Shown in pieces: positions 10,203-24,300 of a stretch of 64,000 nt of DNA. The translations under genes were made by a program, and so were the position numbers. The notes under the pieces were generated by a model. The model was not told the DNA's origin. It searched no databases and was given only the letters and a program-made list of their open reading frames with translations. Within the stretch, counting starts at the first letter, position 1. The number at the start of each line of letters is the position of its first letter. This DNA comes from Auanema rhodensis (Eukaryota > Nematoda > Chromadorea > Rhabditida > Rhabditidae): positions 18,236,501 through 18,300,500 of the forward strand of contig OZ059899.1 in assembly GCA_964057225.1 (NCBI GenBank), written 5' to 3'.

Positions 10203-11935
10203 GATGCGGATTTTTAAGCTGCGTCGATCTATGTTATCAGATTTGCGCTATCTTTAAAATGCACCGATATATCAACTGATATAAGTTCACACTTATATCC
10301 TCGATTTTCACCCTGAAGAATTATTTTTTTCGTTGAATAACATTGTCCATCGTCTTTGCCTTGAAAAAAGAAATCTAAAAACATCTACTCTTTGTGAAAT
10401 TATTTTGAAATTTTTAGGGAAAATTTTTGTCAAAAAGTTTTTGGAAGCAATGTTGAGTGTACATGGAAACTCAACATACACTAATGCATCATTTTTCAAA
10501 CGATCATAACTAATTTGTGTAGTATAGTGCATTCGATGCGGATTTTTAAGCTGCGTCGATCTATGTTATCAGATTTGCGCTATCTTTAAAATGCACCGAT
10601 ATATCAACTGATATAAGTTCACACTTATATCCTCGATTTTCACCCTGAAGAATTAATTTTTTTGTTGAATAACAATGTCCATCGTCTTCGCCTTAAAAAA
10701 AAAATCTAAAAACATCTACTTTTCGTGAAATTATTTTGAAATTTTTACGGAAAATTTTTGTCAAAAAGTTTTTGGAAGCAATGTTGAGTGTACATGGAAA
10801 CTCAACATACACTAATGCATCATTTTTCAAACGATCATAACTAATTTTTGTATCGAGCGTTTCTCAATGTAGTATAGTGCATTCGATGCGGATTTTTAAG
10901 CTGCGTCGATCTATGTTATCAGATTTGCGCTATCTTAAAAATGCACCGAGATATCAACTGATATAAGTTCACACTTATATCCTCGATTTTCAACCTGAAG
11001 AATTAATTTCTTCGTTGAATAACAATGTCCATCGTCTTCGCCTTAAAAAAAAATCTAAAAACATCTACTTTTTGTGAAATTATTTTGAAATTTTTAGGGA
11101 AAATTTTTGTCAAAAAGTTTTTGGAAGCAATGTTGAGTGTACATGGAAACTCAACATACACTAATGCATCATTTTTCAAACGATCATAACTAATTTTTGT
11201 ATCGAGCGTTTCTCAATGTAGTATAGTGCATTCGATGCGGATTTTTAAGCTGCGTCGATCTATGTTATCAGATTTGCGCTATCTTAAAAATGCACCGAGA
11301 TATCAACTGATATAAGTTCACACTTATATCCTCGATTTTCACCCTGAAGAATTAATTTTTTCGTTGAATAACATTGTCCATCGTCTTCGCCTTGAAAAAA
11401 GAAATCTAAAAACATCTACTCTTTGTGAAATTATTTTGAAATTTTCAGGGAAAATTTTTGTCAAAAAGTTTTTGGAAGCAATGTTGAGTGTACATGGAAA
11501 CTCAACATACACTAATGCATCATTTTTCAAACGATCATAACTAATTTTTGTATTGAGGGTTTCTCAATGTAGTATAGTGCATTCGATGCGGATTTTTAAG
11601 CTGCGTCGATCTATGTTATCAGATTTGCGCTATCTTTAAAATGCACCGAGATATCAACTGTTATAAGTTCACACTTATATCCTCGATTTTCACCCTGAAG
11701 AATTAATTTTTTTGTTGAATAACATTGTCCATCGTCTTCGCCTTCAAAAACAGAATCTAAAAACATCTACTTTTTGTGAAATTATTTTGAAATTTTTAGG
11801 GAAAATTTTTGTCAAAATGTTTTTGGAAGCAATGTTGAGTGTACATGGAAACTCAACATACACTAATGCATCATTTTTCAAACGATCATAACTAATTTTT
11901 GTATTGAGCGTTTCTCAATGTAGTATAGTGCATTC

Positions 11936-12286
11936 GATGCGGATTTTTAAGCTGCGTCGATCTGTGTTATCAGATTTGCGCTAGCTTAAAAATGCACCGA
12001 GATATCAACTGAAATAAGTTAACACATATATCCTCGATTTTCACCCTGAAGAATTAATTTTTTTGTTGAATAACATTGTCCATCGTCTTCGCCTTTAAAA
12101 ACAGAATCTAAAAACATCTACTTTTTGTGAAATTATTTTGAAATTTTTAGGGAAAATTTTTGTCAAAATGTTTTTGGAAGCAATGTTGAGTTTACATGGA
12201 AACTCAACATACACTAATGCATCATTTTTCAAACGATCATAACTAATTTTTGTATTGAGCGTTTCTCAATGTAGTATAGTGCATTC
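11936..12286. repeat. Reference monomer, 351-bp subtype P (H1 intact, H2 broken)
   Basis: This monomer is a type copy of subtype P. Diagnostics: CGATCTGTG, GCTAGCTTAAAAATG, CACCGAGATATC, GAAATAAGTTAACAC, ACATATATCC, AATAACATTGTCC, CCTTTAAAAACAG and CAAAATGTTTTTGG. H1 (11943-11993) pairs almost perfectly, whereas H2 carries two A-A mismatches. P monomers alternate with Q-like monomers in the 701-bp dimers near 39-42 kb. Confidence 0.9.
11943..11993. other. Dyad H1: 51-nt extended hairpin element of the monomer
   Basis: Outer arms ATTTTTAAGCT and AGCTTAAAAAT are perfect 11-bp reverse complements. Inside them GCG pairs with CGC, with one bulged T on the right side. An inner stem ATCTG/CAGAT closes a six-base loop TGTTAT. 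The internal TCG/TTG step allows G-T wobbles. Total stem is 19 base pairs over 51 nt (monomer positions 8-58). It is intact in P monomers and weakened in Q monomers. It could form a cruciform in DNA or a hairpin in a transcript. I know of no named element it matches. Confidence 0.8.
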
Positions 12287-15200
12287 GATGCGGATTTTTA
12301 AGCTGCGTCGATCTATGTTATCAGATTTGCGCTATCTTTAAAATGCACCGATATATCAACTGATATAAGTTCACACTTATATCCTCGATTTTCACCCTGA
12401 AGAATTATTTTTTTCGTTGAATAACATTGTCCATCGTCTTCGCCTTGAAAAAAGAAATCTAAAAACATCTACTCTTTGTGAAATTATTTTGAAATTTTTA
12501 GGGAAAATTTTTGTCAAAAAGTTTTTGGAAGCAATGTTGAGTGTACATGGAAACTCAACATACACTAATGCATCATTTTTCAAACGATCATAACTAATTT
12601 GTGTAGTATAGTGCATTCGATGCGGATTTTTAAGCTGCGTCGATCTATGTTATCAGATTTGCGCTATCTTTAAAATGCACCGATATATCAACTGATATAA
12701 GTTCACACTTATATCCTCGATTTTCACCCTGAAGAATTAATTTTTTTGTTGAATAACAATGTCCATCGTCTTCGCCTTAAAAAAAAAATCTAAAAACATC
12801 TACTTTTCGTGAAATTATTTCGAAATTTTTACGGAAAATTTTTGTCAAAATGTTTTTGGAAGCAATGTTGAGTGTACATGGAAACTCAACATACACTAAT
12901 GCATCATTTTTCAAACGATCATAACTAATTTTTGTATTGAGGGTTTCTCAATGTAGTATAGTGCATTCGATGCGGATTTTTAAGCTGCGTCGATCTATGT
13001 TATCAGATTTGCGCTATCTTTAAAATGCACCGAGATATCAACTGTTATAAGTTCACACTTATATCCTCGATTTTCACCCTGAAGAATTAATTTTTTTGTT
13101 GAATAACATTGTCCATCGTCTTCGCCTTTAAAAACAGAATCTAAAAACATCTACTTTTTGTGAAATTATTTTGAAATTTTTAGGGAAAATTTTTGTCAAA
13201 ATGTTTTTGGAAGCAATGTTGAGTGTACATGGAAACTCAACATACACTAATGCATCATTTTTCAAACGATCATAACTAATTTTTGTATTGAGCGTTTCTC
13301 AATGTAGTATAGTGCATTCGATGCGGATTTTTAAGCTGCGTCGATCTGTGTTATCAGATTTGCGCTAGCTTAAAAATGCACCGAGATATCAACTGAAATA
13401 AGTTAACACATATATCCTCGATTTTCACCCTGAAGAATTAATTTTTTTGTTGAATAACATTGTCCATCGTCTTCGCCTTTAAAAACAGAATCTAAAAACA
13501 TCTACTTTTTGTGAAATTATTTTGAAATTTTTAGGGAAAATTTTTGTCAAAATGTTTTTGGAAGCAATGTTGAGTTTACATGGAAACTCAACATACACTA
13601 ATGCATCATTTTTCAAACGATCATAACTAATTTTTGTATTGAGCGTTTCTCAATGTAGTATAGTGCATTCGATGCGGATTTTTAAGCTGCGTCGATCTAT
13701 GTTATCAGATTTGCGCTATCTTTAAAATGCACCGATATATCAACTGATATAAGTTCACACTTATATCCTCGATTTTCACCCTGAAGAATTATTTTTTTCG
13801 TTGAATAACATTGTCCATCGTCTTCGCCTTGAAAAAAGAAATCTAAAAACATCTACTCTTTGTGAAATTATTTTGAAATTTTTAGGGAAAATTTTTGTCA
13901 AAAAGTTTTTGGAAGCAATGTTGAGTGTACATGGAAACTCAACATACACTAATGCATCATTTTTCAAACGATCATAACTAATTTGTGTAGTATAGTGCAT
14001 TCGATGCGGATTTTTAAGCTGCGTCGATCTATGTTATCAGATTTGCGCTATCTTTAAAATGCACCGATATATCAACTGATATAAGTTCACACTTATATCC
14101 TCGATTTTCACCCTGAAGAATTAATTTTTTTGTTGAATAACAATGTCCATCGTCTTCGCCTTAAAAAAAAAATCTAAAAACATCTACTTTTCGTGAAATT
14201 ATTTTGAAATTTTTACGGAAAATTTTTGTCAAAATGTTTTTGGAAGCAATGTTGAGTGTACATGGAAACTCAACATACACTAATGCATCATTTTTCAAAC
14301 GATCATAACTAATTTTTGTATCGAGCGTTTCTCAATGTAGTATAGTGCATTCGATGCGGATTTTTAAGCTGCGTCGATCTATGTTATCAGATTTGCGCTA
14401 TCTTAAAAATGCACCGAGATATCAACTGATATAAGTTCACACTTATATCCTCGATTTTCAACCTGAAGAATTAATTTCTTCGTTGAATAACAATGTCCAT
14501 CGTCTTCGCCTTAAAAAAAAATCTAAAAACATCTACTTTTTGTGAAATTATTTTGAAATTTTTAGGGAAAATTTTTGTCAAAAAGTTTTTGGAAGCAATG
14601 TTGAGTGTACATGGAAACTCAACATACACTAATGCATCATTTTTCAAACGATCATAACTAATTTTTGTATCGAGCGTTTCTCAATGTAGTATAGTGCATT
14701 CGATGCGGATTTTTAAGCTGCGTCGATCTATGTTATCAGATTTGCGCTATCTTAAAAATGCACCGAGATATCAACTGATATAAGTTCACACTTATATCCT
14801 CGATTTTCACCCTGAAGAATTAATTTTTTCGTTGAATAACATTGTCCATCGTCTTCGCCTTGAAAAAAGAAATCTAAAAACATCTACTCTTTGTGAAATT
14901 ATTTTGAAATTTTCAGGGAAAATTTTTGTCAAAAAGTTTTTGGAAGCAATGTTGAGTGTACATGGAAACTCAACATACACTAATGCATCATTTTTCAAAC
15001 GATCATAACTAATTTTTGTATTGAGGGTTTCTCAATGTAGTATAGTGCATTCGATGCGGATTTTTAAGCTGCGTCGATCTATGTTATCAGATTTGCGCTA
15101 TCTTTAAAATGCACCGAGATATCAACTGTTATAAGTTCACACTTATATCCTCGATTTTCACCCTGAAGAATTAATTTTTTTGTTGAATAACATTGTCCAT

Positions 15201-18169
15201 CGTCTTCGCCTTCAAAAACAGAATCTAAAAACATCTACTTTTTGTGAAATTATTTTGAAATTTTTAGGGAAAATTTTTGTCAAAATGTTTTTGGAAGCAA
15301 TGTTGAGTGTACATGGAAACTCAACATACACTAATGCATCATTTTTCAAACGATCATAACTAATTTTTGTATTGAGCGTTTCTCAATGTAGTATAGTGCA
15401 TTCGATGCGGATTTTTAAGCTGCGTCGATCTGTGTTATCAGATTTGCGCTAGCTTAAAAATGCACCGAGATATCAACTGAAATAAGTTAACACATATATC
15501 CTCGATTTTCACCCTGAAGAATTAATTTTTTTGTTGAATAACATTGTCCATCGTCTTCGCCTTTAAAAACAGAATCTAAAAACATCTACTTTTTGTGAAA
15601 TTATTTTGAAATTTTTAGGGAAAATTTTTGTCAAAATGTTTTTGGAAGCAATGTTGAGTTTACATGGAAACTCAACATACACTAATGCATCATTTTTCAA
15701 ACGATCATAACTAATTTTTGTATTGAGCGTTTCTCAATGTAGTATAGTGCATTCGATGCGGATTTTTAAGCTGCGTCGATCTATGTTATCAGATTTGCGC
15801 TATCTTTAAAATGCACCGATATATCAACTGATATAAGTTCACACTTATATCCTCGATTTTCACCCTGAAGAATTATTTTTTTCGTTGAATAACATTGTCC
15901 ATCGTCTTCGCCTTGAAAAAAGAAATCTAAAAACATCTACTCTTTGTGAAATTATTTTGAAATTTTTAGGGAAAATTTTTGTCAAAAAGTTTTTGGAAGC
16001 AATGTTGAGTGTACATGGAAACTCAACATACACTAATGCATCATTTTTCAAACGATCATAACTAATTTGTGTAGTATAGTGCATTCGATGCGGATTTTTA
16101 AGCTGCGTCGATCTATGTTATCAGATTTGCGCTATCTTTAAAATGCACCGATATATCAACTGATATAAGTTCACACTTATATCCTCGATTTTCACCCTGA
16201 AGAATTAATTTTTTTGTTGAATAACAATGTCCATCGTCTTCGCCTTAAAAAAAAAATCTAAAAACATCTACTTTTCGTGAAATTATTTTGAAATTTTTAC
16301 GGAAAATTTTTGTCAAAATGTTTTTGGAAGCAATGTTGAGTGTACATGGAAACTCAACATACACTAATGCATCATTTTTCAAACGATCATAACTAATTTT
16401 TGTATTGAGGGTTTCTCAATGTAGTATAGTGCATTCGATGCGGATTTTTAAGCTGCGTCGATCTATGTTATCAGATTTGCGCTATCTTTAAAATGCACCG
16501 AGATATCAACTGTTATAAGTTCACACTTATATCCTCGATTTTCACCCTGAAGAATTAATTTTTTTGTTGAATAACATTGTCCATCGTCTTCGCCTTTAAA
16601 AACAGAATCTAAAAACATCTACTTTTTGTGAAATTATTTTGAAATTTTTAGGGAAAATTTTTGTCAAAATGTTTTTGGAAGCAATGTTGAGTGTACATGG
16701 AAACTCAACATACACTAATGCATCATTTTTCAAACGATCATAACTAATTTTTGTATTGAGCGTTTCTCAATGTAGTATAGTGCATTCGATGCGGATTTTT
16801 AAGCTGCGTCGATCTGTGTTATCAGATTTGCGCTAGCTTAAAAATGCACCGAGATATCAACTGAAATAAGTTAACACATATATCCTCGATTTTCACCCTG
16901 AAGAATTAATTTTTTTGTTGAATAACATTGTCCATCGTCTTCGCCTTTAAAAACAGAATCTAAAAACATCTACTTTTTGTGAAATTATTTTGAAATTTTT
17001 AGGGAAAATTTTTGTCAAAATGTTTTTGGAAGCAATGTTGAGTTTACATGGAAACTCAACATACACTAATGCATCATTTTTCAAACGATCATAACTAATT
17101 TTTGTATTGAGCGTTTCTCAATGTAGTATAGTGCATTCGATGCGGATTTTTAAGCTGCGTCGATCTATGTTATCAGATTTGCGCTATCTTTAAAATGCAC
17201 CGATATATCAACTGATATAAGTTCACACTTATATCCTCGATTTTCACCCTGAAGAATTATTTTTTTCGTTGAATAACATTGTCCATCGTCTTCGCCTTGA
17301 AAAAAGAAATCTAAAAACATCTACTCTTTGTGAAATTATTTTGAAATTTTTAGGGAAAATTTTTGTCAAAAAGTTTTTGGAAGCAATGTTGAGTGTACAT
17401 GGAAACTCAACATACACTAATGCATCATTTTTCAAACGATCATAACTAATTTGTGTAGTATAGTGCATTCGATGCGGATTTTTAAGCTGCGTCGATCTAT
17501 GTTATCAGATTTGCGCTATCTTTAAAATGCACCGATATATCAACTGATATAAGTTCACACTTATATCCTCGATTTTCACCCTGAAGAATTAATTTTTTTG
17601 TTGAATAACAATGTCCATCGTCTTCGCCTTAAAAAAAAAATCTAAAAACATCTACTTTTCGTGAAATTATTTTGAAATTTTTACGGAAAATTTTTGTCAA
17701 AATGTTTTTGGAAGCAATGTTGAGTGTACATGGAAACTCAACATACACTAATGCATCATTTTTCAAACGATCATAACTAATTTTTGTATCGAGCGTTTCT
17801 CAATGTAGTATAGTGCATTCGATGCGGATTTTTAAGCTGCGTCGATCTGTGTTATCAGATTTGCGCTAGCTTAAAAATGCACCGAGATATCAACTGATAT
17901 AAGTTCACACTTATATCCTCGATTTTCAACCTGAAGAATTAATTTCTTCGTTGAATAACAATGTCCATCGTCTTCGCCTTAAAAAAAAATCTAAAAACAT
18001 CTACTTTTTGTGAAATTATTTTGAAATTTTTAGGGAAAATTTTTGTCAAAAAGTTTTTGGAAGCAATGTTGAGTGTACATGGAAACTCAACATACACTAA
18101 TGCATCATTTTTCAAACGATCATAACTAATTTTTGTATCGAGCGTTTCTCAATGTAGTATAGTGCATTC

Positions 18170-21100
18170 GATGCGGATTTTTAAGCTGCGTCGATCTATG
18201 TTATCAGATTTGCGCTAGCTTAAAAATACACCGAGATATCAACTGATATAAGTTCACACATATATCCTCGATTTTCACCCTGAAGAATTAATTTTTTTTT
18301 GTTGAATAACATTGTCCATCGTCTTCGCCTTGAAAAAAGAAATCTAAAAACATCTACTCTTTGTGAAATTATTTTGAAATTTTCAGGGAAAATTTTTGTC
18401 AAAAAGTTTTTGGAAGCAATGTTGAGTGTACATGGAAACTCAACATACACTAATGCATCATTTTTCAAACGATCATAACTAATTTTTGTATTGAGGGTTT
18501 CTCAATGTAGTATAGTGCATTCGATGCGGATTTTTAAGCTGCGTCGATCTATGTTATCAGATTTGCGCTATCTTTAAAATGCACCGAGATATCAACTGTT
18601 ATAAGTTCACACTTATATCCTCGATTTTCACCCTGAAGAATTAATTTTTTTGTTGAATAACATTGTCCATCGTCTTCGCCTTTAAAAACAGAATCTAAAA
18701 ACATCTACTTTTTGTGAAATTATTTTGAAATTTTTAGGGAAAATTTTTGTCAAAATGTTTTTGGAAGCAATGTTGAGTGTACATGGAAACTCAACATACA
18801 CTAATGCATCATTTTTCAAACGATCATAACTAATTTTTGTATTGAGCGTTTCTCAATGTAGTATAGTGCATTCGATGCGGATTTTTAAGCTGCGTCGATC
18901 TGTGTTATCAGATTTGCGCTAGCTTAAAAATGCACCGAGATATCAACTGAAATAAGTTAACACATATATCCTCGATTTTCACCCTGAAGAATTAATTTTT
19001 TTGTTGAATAACATTGTCCATCGTCTTTGCCTTTAAAAACAGAATCTAAAAACATCTACTTTTTGTGAAATTATTTTGAAATTTTTAGGGAAAATTTTTG
19101 TCAAAATGTTTTTGGAAGCAATGTTGAGTGTACATGGAAACTCAACATACACTAATGCATCATTTTTCAAACGATCATAACTAATTTTTGTATTAAGCGT
19201 TTCTCAATGTAGTATAGTGCATTCGATGCGGATTTTTAAGCTGCGTCGATCTATGTTATCAGATTTGCGCTAGCTTAAAAATACACCGAGATATCAACTG
19301 ATATAAGTTCACACATATATCCTCGATTTTCACCCTGAAGAATTAATTTTTTTTTGTTGAATAACATTGTCCATCGTCTTCGCCTTGAAAAAAGAAATCT
19401 AAAAACATCTACTCTTTGTGAAATTATTTTGAAATTTTCAGGGAAAATTTTTGTCAAAAAGTTTTTGGAAGCAATGTTGAGTGTACATGGAAACTCAACA
19501 TACACTAATGCATCATTTTTCAAACGATCATAACTAATTTTTGTATTGAGGGTTTCTCAATGTAGTATAGTGCATTCGATGCGGATTTTTAAGCTGCGTC
19601 GATCTATGTTATCAGATTTGCGCTATCTTTAAAATGCACCGAGATATCAACTGTTATAAGTTCACACTTATATCCTCGATTTTCACCCTGAAGAATTAAT
19701 TTTTTTGTTGAATAACATTGTCCATCGTCTTCGCCTTTAAAAACAGAATCTAAAAACATCTACTTTTTGTGAAATTATTTTGAAATTTTTAGGGAAAATT
19801 TTTGTCAAAATGTTTTTGGAAGCAATGTTGAGTGTACATGGAAACTCAACATACACTAATGCATCATTTTTCAAACGATCATAACTAATTTTTGTATTGA
19901 GCGTTTCTCAATGTAGTATAGTGCATTCGATGCGGATTTTTAAGCTGCGTCGATCTGTGTTATCAGATTCGCGCTAGCTTAAAAATGCACCGAGATATCA
20001 ACTGAAATAAGTTAACACATATATCCTCGATTTTCACCCTGAAGAATTAATTTTTTTGTTGAATAACATTGTCCATCGTCTTTGCCTTTAAAAACAGAAT
20101 CTAAAAACATCTACTTTTTGTGAAATTATTTTGAAATTTTTAGGGAAAATTTTTGTCAAAATGTTTTTGGAAGCAATGTTGAGTGTACATGGAAACTCAA
20201 CATACACTAATGCATCATTTTTCAAACGATCATAACTAATTTTTGTATTGAGGGTTTCTCAATGTAGTATAGTGCATTCGATGCGGATTTTTAAGCTGCG
20301 TCGATCTATGTTATCAGATTTGCGCTATCTTTAAAATGCACCGAGATATCAACTGAAATAAGTTAACACATATATCCTCGATTTTCACCCTGAAGAATTA
20401 ATTTTTTTGTTGAATAACATTGTCCATCGTCTTTGCCTTTAAAAACAGAATCTAAAAACATCTACTTTTTGTGAAATTATTTTGAAATTTTTAGGGAAAA
20501 TTTTTGTCAAAATGTTTTTGGAAGCAATGTTGAGTGTACATGGAAACTCAACATACACTAATGCATCATTTTTCAAACGATCATAACTAATTTTTGTATT
20601 AAGCGTTTCTCAATGTAGTATAGTGCATTCGATGCGGATTTTTAAGCTGCGTCGATCTATGTTATCAGATTTGCGCTAGCTTAAAAATACACCGAGATAT
20701 CAACTGATATAAGTTCACACATATATCCTCGATTTTCACCCTGAAGAATTAATTTTTTTTTGTTGAATAACATTGTCCATCGTCTTCGCCTTGAAAAAAG
20801 AAATCTAAAAACATCTACTCTTTGTGAAATTATTTTGAAATTTTCAGGGAAAATTTTTGTCAAAAAGTTTTTGGAAGCAATGTTGAGTGTACATGGAAAC
20901 TCAACATACACTAATGCATCATTTTTCAAACGATCATAACTAATTTTTGTATTGAGGGTTTCTCAATGTAGTATAGTGCATTCGATGCGGATTTTTAAGC
21001 AGCGTCGATCTATGTTATCAGATTTGCGCTATCTTTAAAATGCACCGAGATATCAACTGTTATAAGTTCACACTTATATCCTCGATTTTCACCCTGAAGA

Positions 21101-21334
21101 ATTAATTTTTTTGTTGAATAACATTGTCCATCGTCTTCGCCTTTAAAAACAGAATCTAAAAACATCTACTTTTTGTGAAATTATTTTGAAATTTTTAGGG
21201 AAAATTTTTGTCAAAATGTTTTTGGAAGCAATGTTGAGTGTACATGGAAACTCAACATACACTAATGCATCATTTTTCAAACGATCATAACTAATTTTTG
21301 TATTGAGCGTTTCTCAATGTAGTATAGTGCATTC
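18170..21334. repeat. Block 5: 1055-bp and 1406-bp units headed by a 353-bp monomer
   Basis: Monomer starts: 18170, 18523, 18874; 19225, 19578, 19929, 20280; 20631, 20984, 21335. Each unit starts with a 353-bp monomer carrying AAAAATACACCGAG and a T run two bases longer, followed by an E-like and a P-like monomer with GTCTTTGCC. The second unit has one extra monomer (20280), which is a recombinant of its two neighbours. The next 353-bp head is 21686. Confidence 0.85.
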
Positions 21335-24300
21335 GATGCGGATTTTTAAGCTGCGTCGATCTGTGTTATCAGATTTGCGCTAGCTTAAAAATGCACCGAG
21401 ATATCAACTGAAATAAGTTAACACATATATCCTCGATTTTCACCCTGAAGAATTAATTTTTTTGTTGAATAACATTGTCCATCGTCTTTGCCTTTAAAAA
21501 CAGAATCTAAAAACATCTACTTTTTGTGAAATTATTTTGAAATTTTTAGGGAAAATTTTTGTCAAAATGTTTTTGGAAGCAATGTTGAGTGTACATGGAA
21601 ACTCAACATACACTAATGCATCATTTTTCAAACGATCATAACTAATTTTTGTATTAAGCGTTTCTCAATGTAGTATAGTGCATTCGATGCGGATTTTTAA
21701 GCTGCGTCGATCTATGTTATCAGATTTGCGCTAGCTTAAAAATACACCGAGATATCAACTGATATAAGTTCACACATATATCCTCGATTTTCACCCTGAA
21801 GAATTAATTTTTTTTTGTTGAATAACATTGTCCATCGTCTTCGCCTTGAAAAAAGGAATCTAAAAACATCTGCTTTTTGTGAAATTATTTTGAAATTTTT
21901 AGGGAAAATTTTTGTCAAAATGTTTTTGGAAGCAATGTTGAGTGTACATGGAAACTCAACATACACTAATGCATCTTTTTTCAAACGATCATAACTAATT
22001 TTTGTATTGAGGGTTTCTCAATGTAGTATAGTGCATTCGATGCGGATTTTTAAGCTGCGTCGATCTGTGTTATCAGATTTGCGCTATCTTAAAAATGCAC
22101 CGAGATATCAACTGATATAAGTTCACACTTATATCCTCGATTTTCAACCTGAAGAATTAATTTCTTCGTTGAATAACAATGTCCATCGTCTTCGCCTTAA
22201 AAAAAAAATCTAAAAACATCTACTTTTTGTGAAATTATTTTGAAATTTTTAGGGAAAATTTTTGTCAAAAAGTTTTTGGAAGCAATGTTGAGTGTACATG
22301 GAAACTCAACATACACTAATGCATCATTTTTCAAACGATCATAACTAATTTTTGTATTGAGTGTTTCTCAATGTAGTATAGTGCATTCGATGCGGATTTT
22401 TAAGCTGCGTCGATCTATGTTATCAGATTTGCGCTATCTTAAAAATGCACCGATATATCAACTGATATAAGTTCACACTTATATCCTCGATTTTCAACCT
22501 GAAGAATTAATTTCTTCGTTGAATAACAATGTCCATCGTCTTCGCCTTAAAAAAAAAATCTAAAAACATCTACTTTTTGTGAAATTATTTTGAAATTTTT
22601 AGGGAAAATTTTTGTCAAAAAGTTTTTGGAAGCAATGTTGAGTGTACATGGAAACTCAACATACACTAATGCATCATTTTTCAAACGATCATAACTAATT
22701 TTTGTATTGAGTGTTTCTCAATGTAGTATAGTGCATTCGATGCGGATTTTTAAGCTGCGTCGATCTATGTTATCAGATTTGCGCTATCTTAAAAATGCAC
22801 CGATATATCAACTGATATAAGTTCACACTTATATCCTCGATTTTCACCCTGAAGAATTAATTTCTTCGTTGAATAACAATGTCCATCGTCTTCGCCTTAA
22901 AAAGAAAATCAAAAAACATCTACTTTTTGTGAAATTATTTTGAAATTTTTAGGGAAAATTTTTGTCAAAAAGTTTTTGGAAGCAATGTTGAGTGTACATG
23001 GAAACTCAACATACACTAATGCATCATTTTTCAAACGATCATAACTAATTTTTGTATTGAGCGTTTCTCAATGTAGTATAGTGCATTCGATGCGGATTTT
23101 TAAGCTGCGTCGATCTATGTTATCAGATTTGCGCTATCTTTAAAATGCACCGATATATCAACTGATATAAGTTCACACTTATATCCTCGATTTTCACCCT
23201 AAAGAATTAATTTTTTTGTTGAATAACAATGTCCATCGTCTTCGCCTTAAAAAAAAAATCTAAAAACATCTACTTTTTGTGAAATTATTTTGAAATATTT
23301 AGGGAAAATTTTTGTCAAAAAGTTTTTGGAAGCAATGTTGAGTGTACATGGAAACTCAACATACACTAATGCATCATTTTTCAAACGATCATAACTAATT
23401 TTTGTATTGAGCGTTTCTCAATGTAGTATAGTGCATTCGATGCGGATTTTTAAGCTGCGTCGATCTATGTTATCAGATTTGCGCTATCTTTAAAATGCAC
23501 CGATATATCAACTGATATAAGTTCACACTTATATCCTCGATTTTCACCCTGAAGAATTAATTTTTTTGTTGAATAACAATGTCCATCGTCTTCGCCTTAA
23601 AAAAAAAATCTAAAAACATCTACTTTTTGTGAAATTATTTCGAAATTTTTAGGGAAAATTTTTGTCAAAAAGTTTTTGGAAGCAATGTTCAGTGTACATG
23701 GAAACTCAACATACACTAATGCATCATTTTTCAAACGATCATAACTAATTTTTGTATTGAGCGTTTCTCAATGTAGTATAGTGCATTCGATGCGGATTTT
23801 TAAGCTGCGTCGATCTATGTTATCAGATTTGCGCTATCTTTAAAATGCACCGATATATCAACTGATATAAGTTCACACATATATCCTCGATTTTCACCCT
23901 GAAGAATTAATTTTTTCGTTGAATAACATTGTCCATCGTCTTCGCCTTGAAAAAAAATCTAAAAACATCTACTTTTTGTGAAATTATTTTGAAATTTTTA
24001 GGGAAAATTTTTGTCAAAAAGTTTTTGGAAGCAATGTTGAGTGTACATGGAAACTCAACATACACTAATGCATCATTTTTCAAACGATCATAACTAATTT
24101 TTGTATTGAGCGTTTCTCAATGTAGTATAGTGCATTCGATGCGGATTTTTAAGCTGCGTCGATCTGTGTTATCAGATTTGCGCTAGCTTAAAAATGCACC
24201 GAGATATCAACTGAAATAAGTTAACACATATATCCTCGATTTTCACCCTGAAGAATTAATTTTTTTGTTGAATAACATTGTCCATCGTCTTTGCCTTTAA

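Larger units (their letters stand above)
10203..18169. repeat. Block 4: 10-monomer higher-order repeat of 3468 bp
   Basis: Monomer starts: 10203, 10535, 10885, 11234, 11585, 11936, 12287, 12619, 12969, 13320, then 13671, 14003, 14353, 14702, 15053, 15404, 15755, 16087, 16437, 16788, then 17139, 17471, 17821. Every start from 10203 to 14702 recurs 3468 bp later. Naming the first six A-F, the unit reads A B C D E F A B E F, twice complete (10203-13670, 13671-17138) and then A B C-like before the pattern breaks near 17.8-18.2 kb. Each A monomer has GAATTATTTTTTTCG and lacks H4. Each F is subtype P, ending in GAGTTTACATG. The two full copies differ by a handful of bases, for example GTCTTTGCC (10353) against GTCTTCGCC, and CTTCAAAAACAG in the first E of each unit. 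Confidence 0.9.

Noticed and set aside
10308-10532. Longer 74-residue antisense frames starting MHYTTQISYDRL in H4-deleted monomers
   Set aside because: The 19-bp deletion simply brings an upstream ATG into the same frame. The reading frame is a by-product of the deletion and shows no sign of selection.
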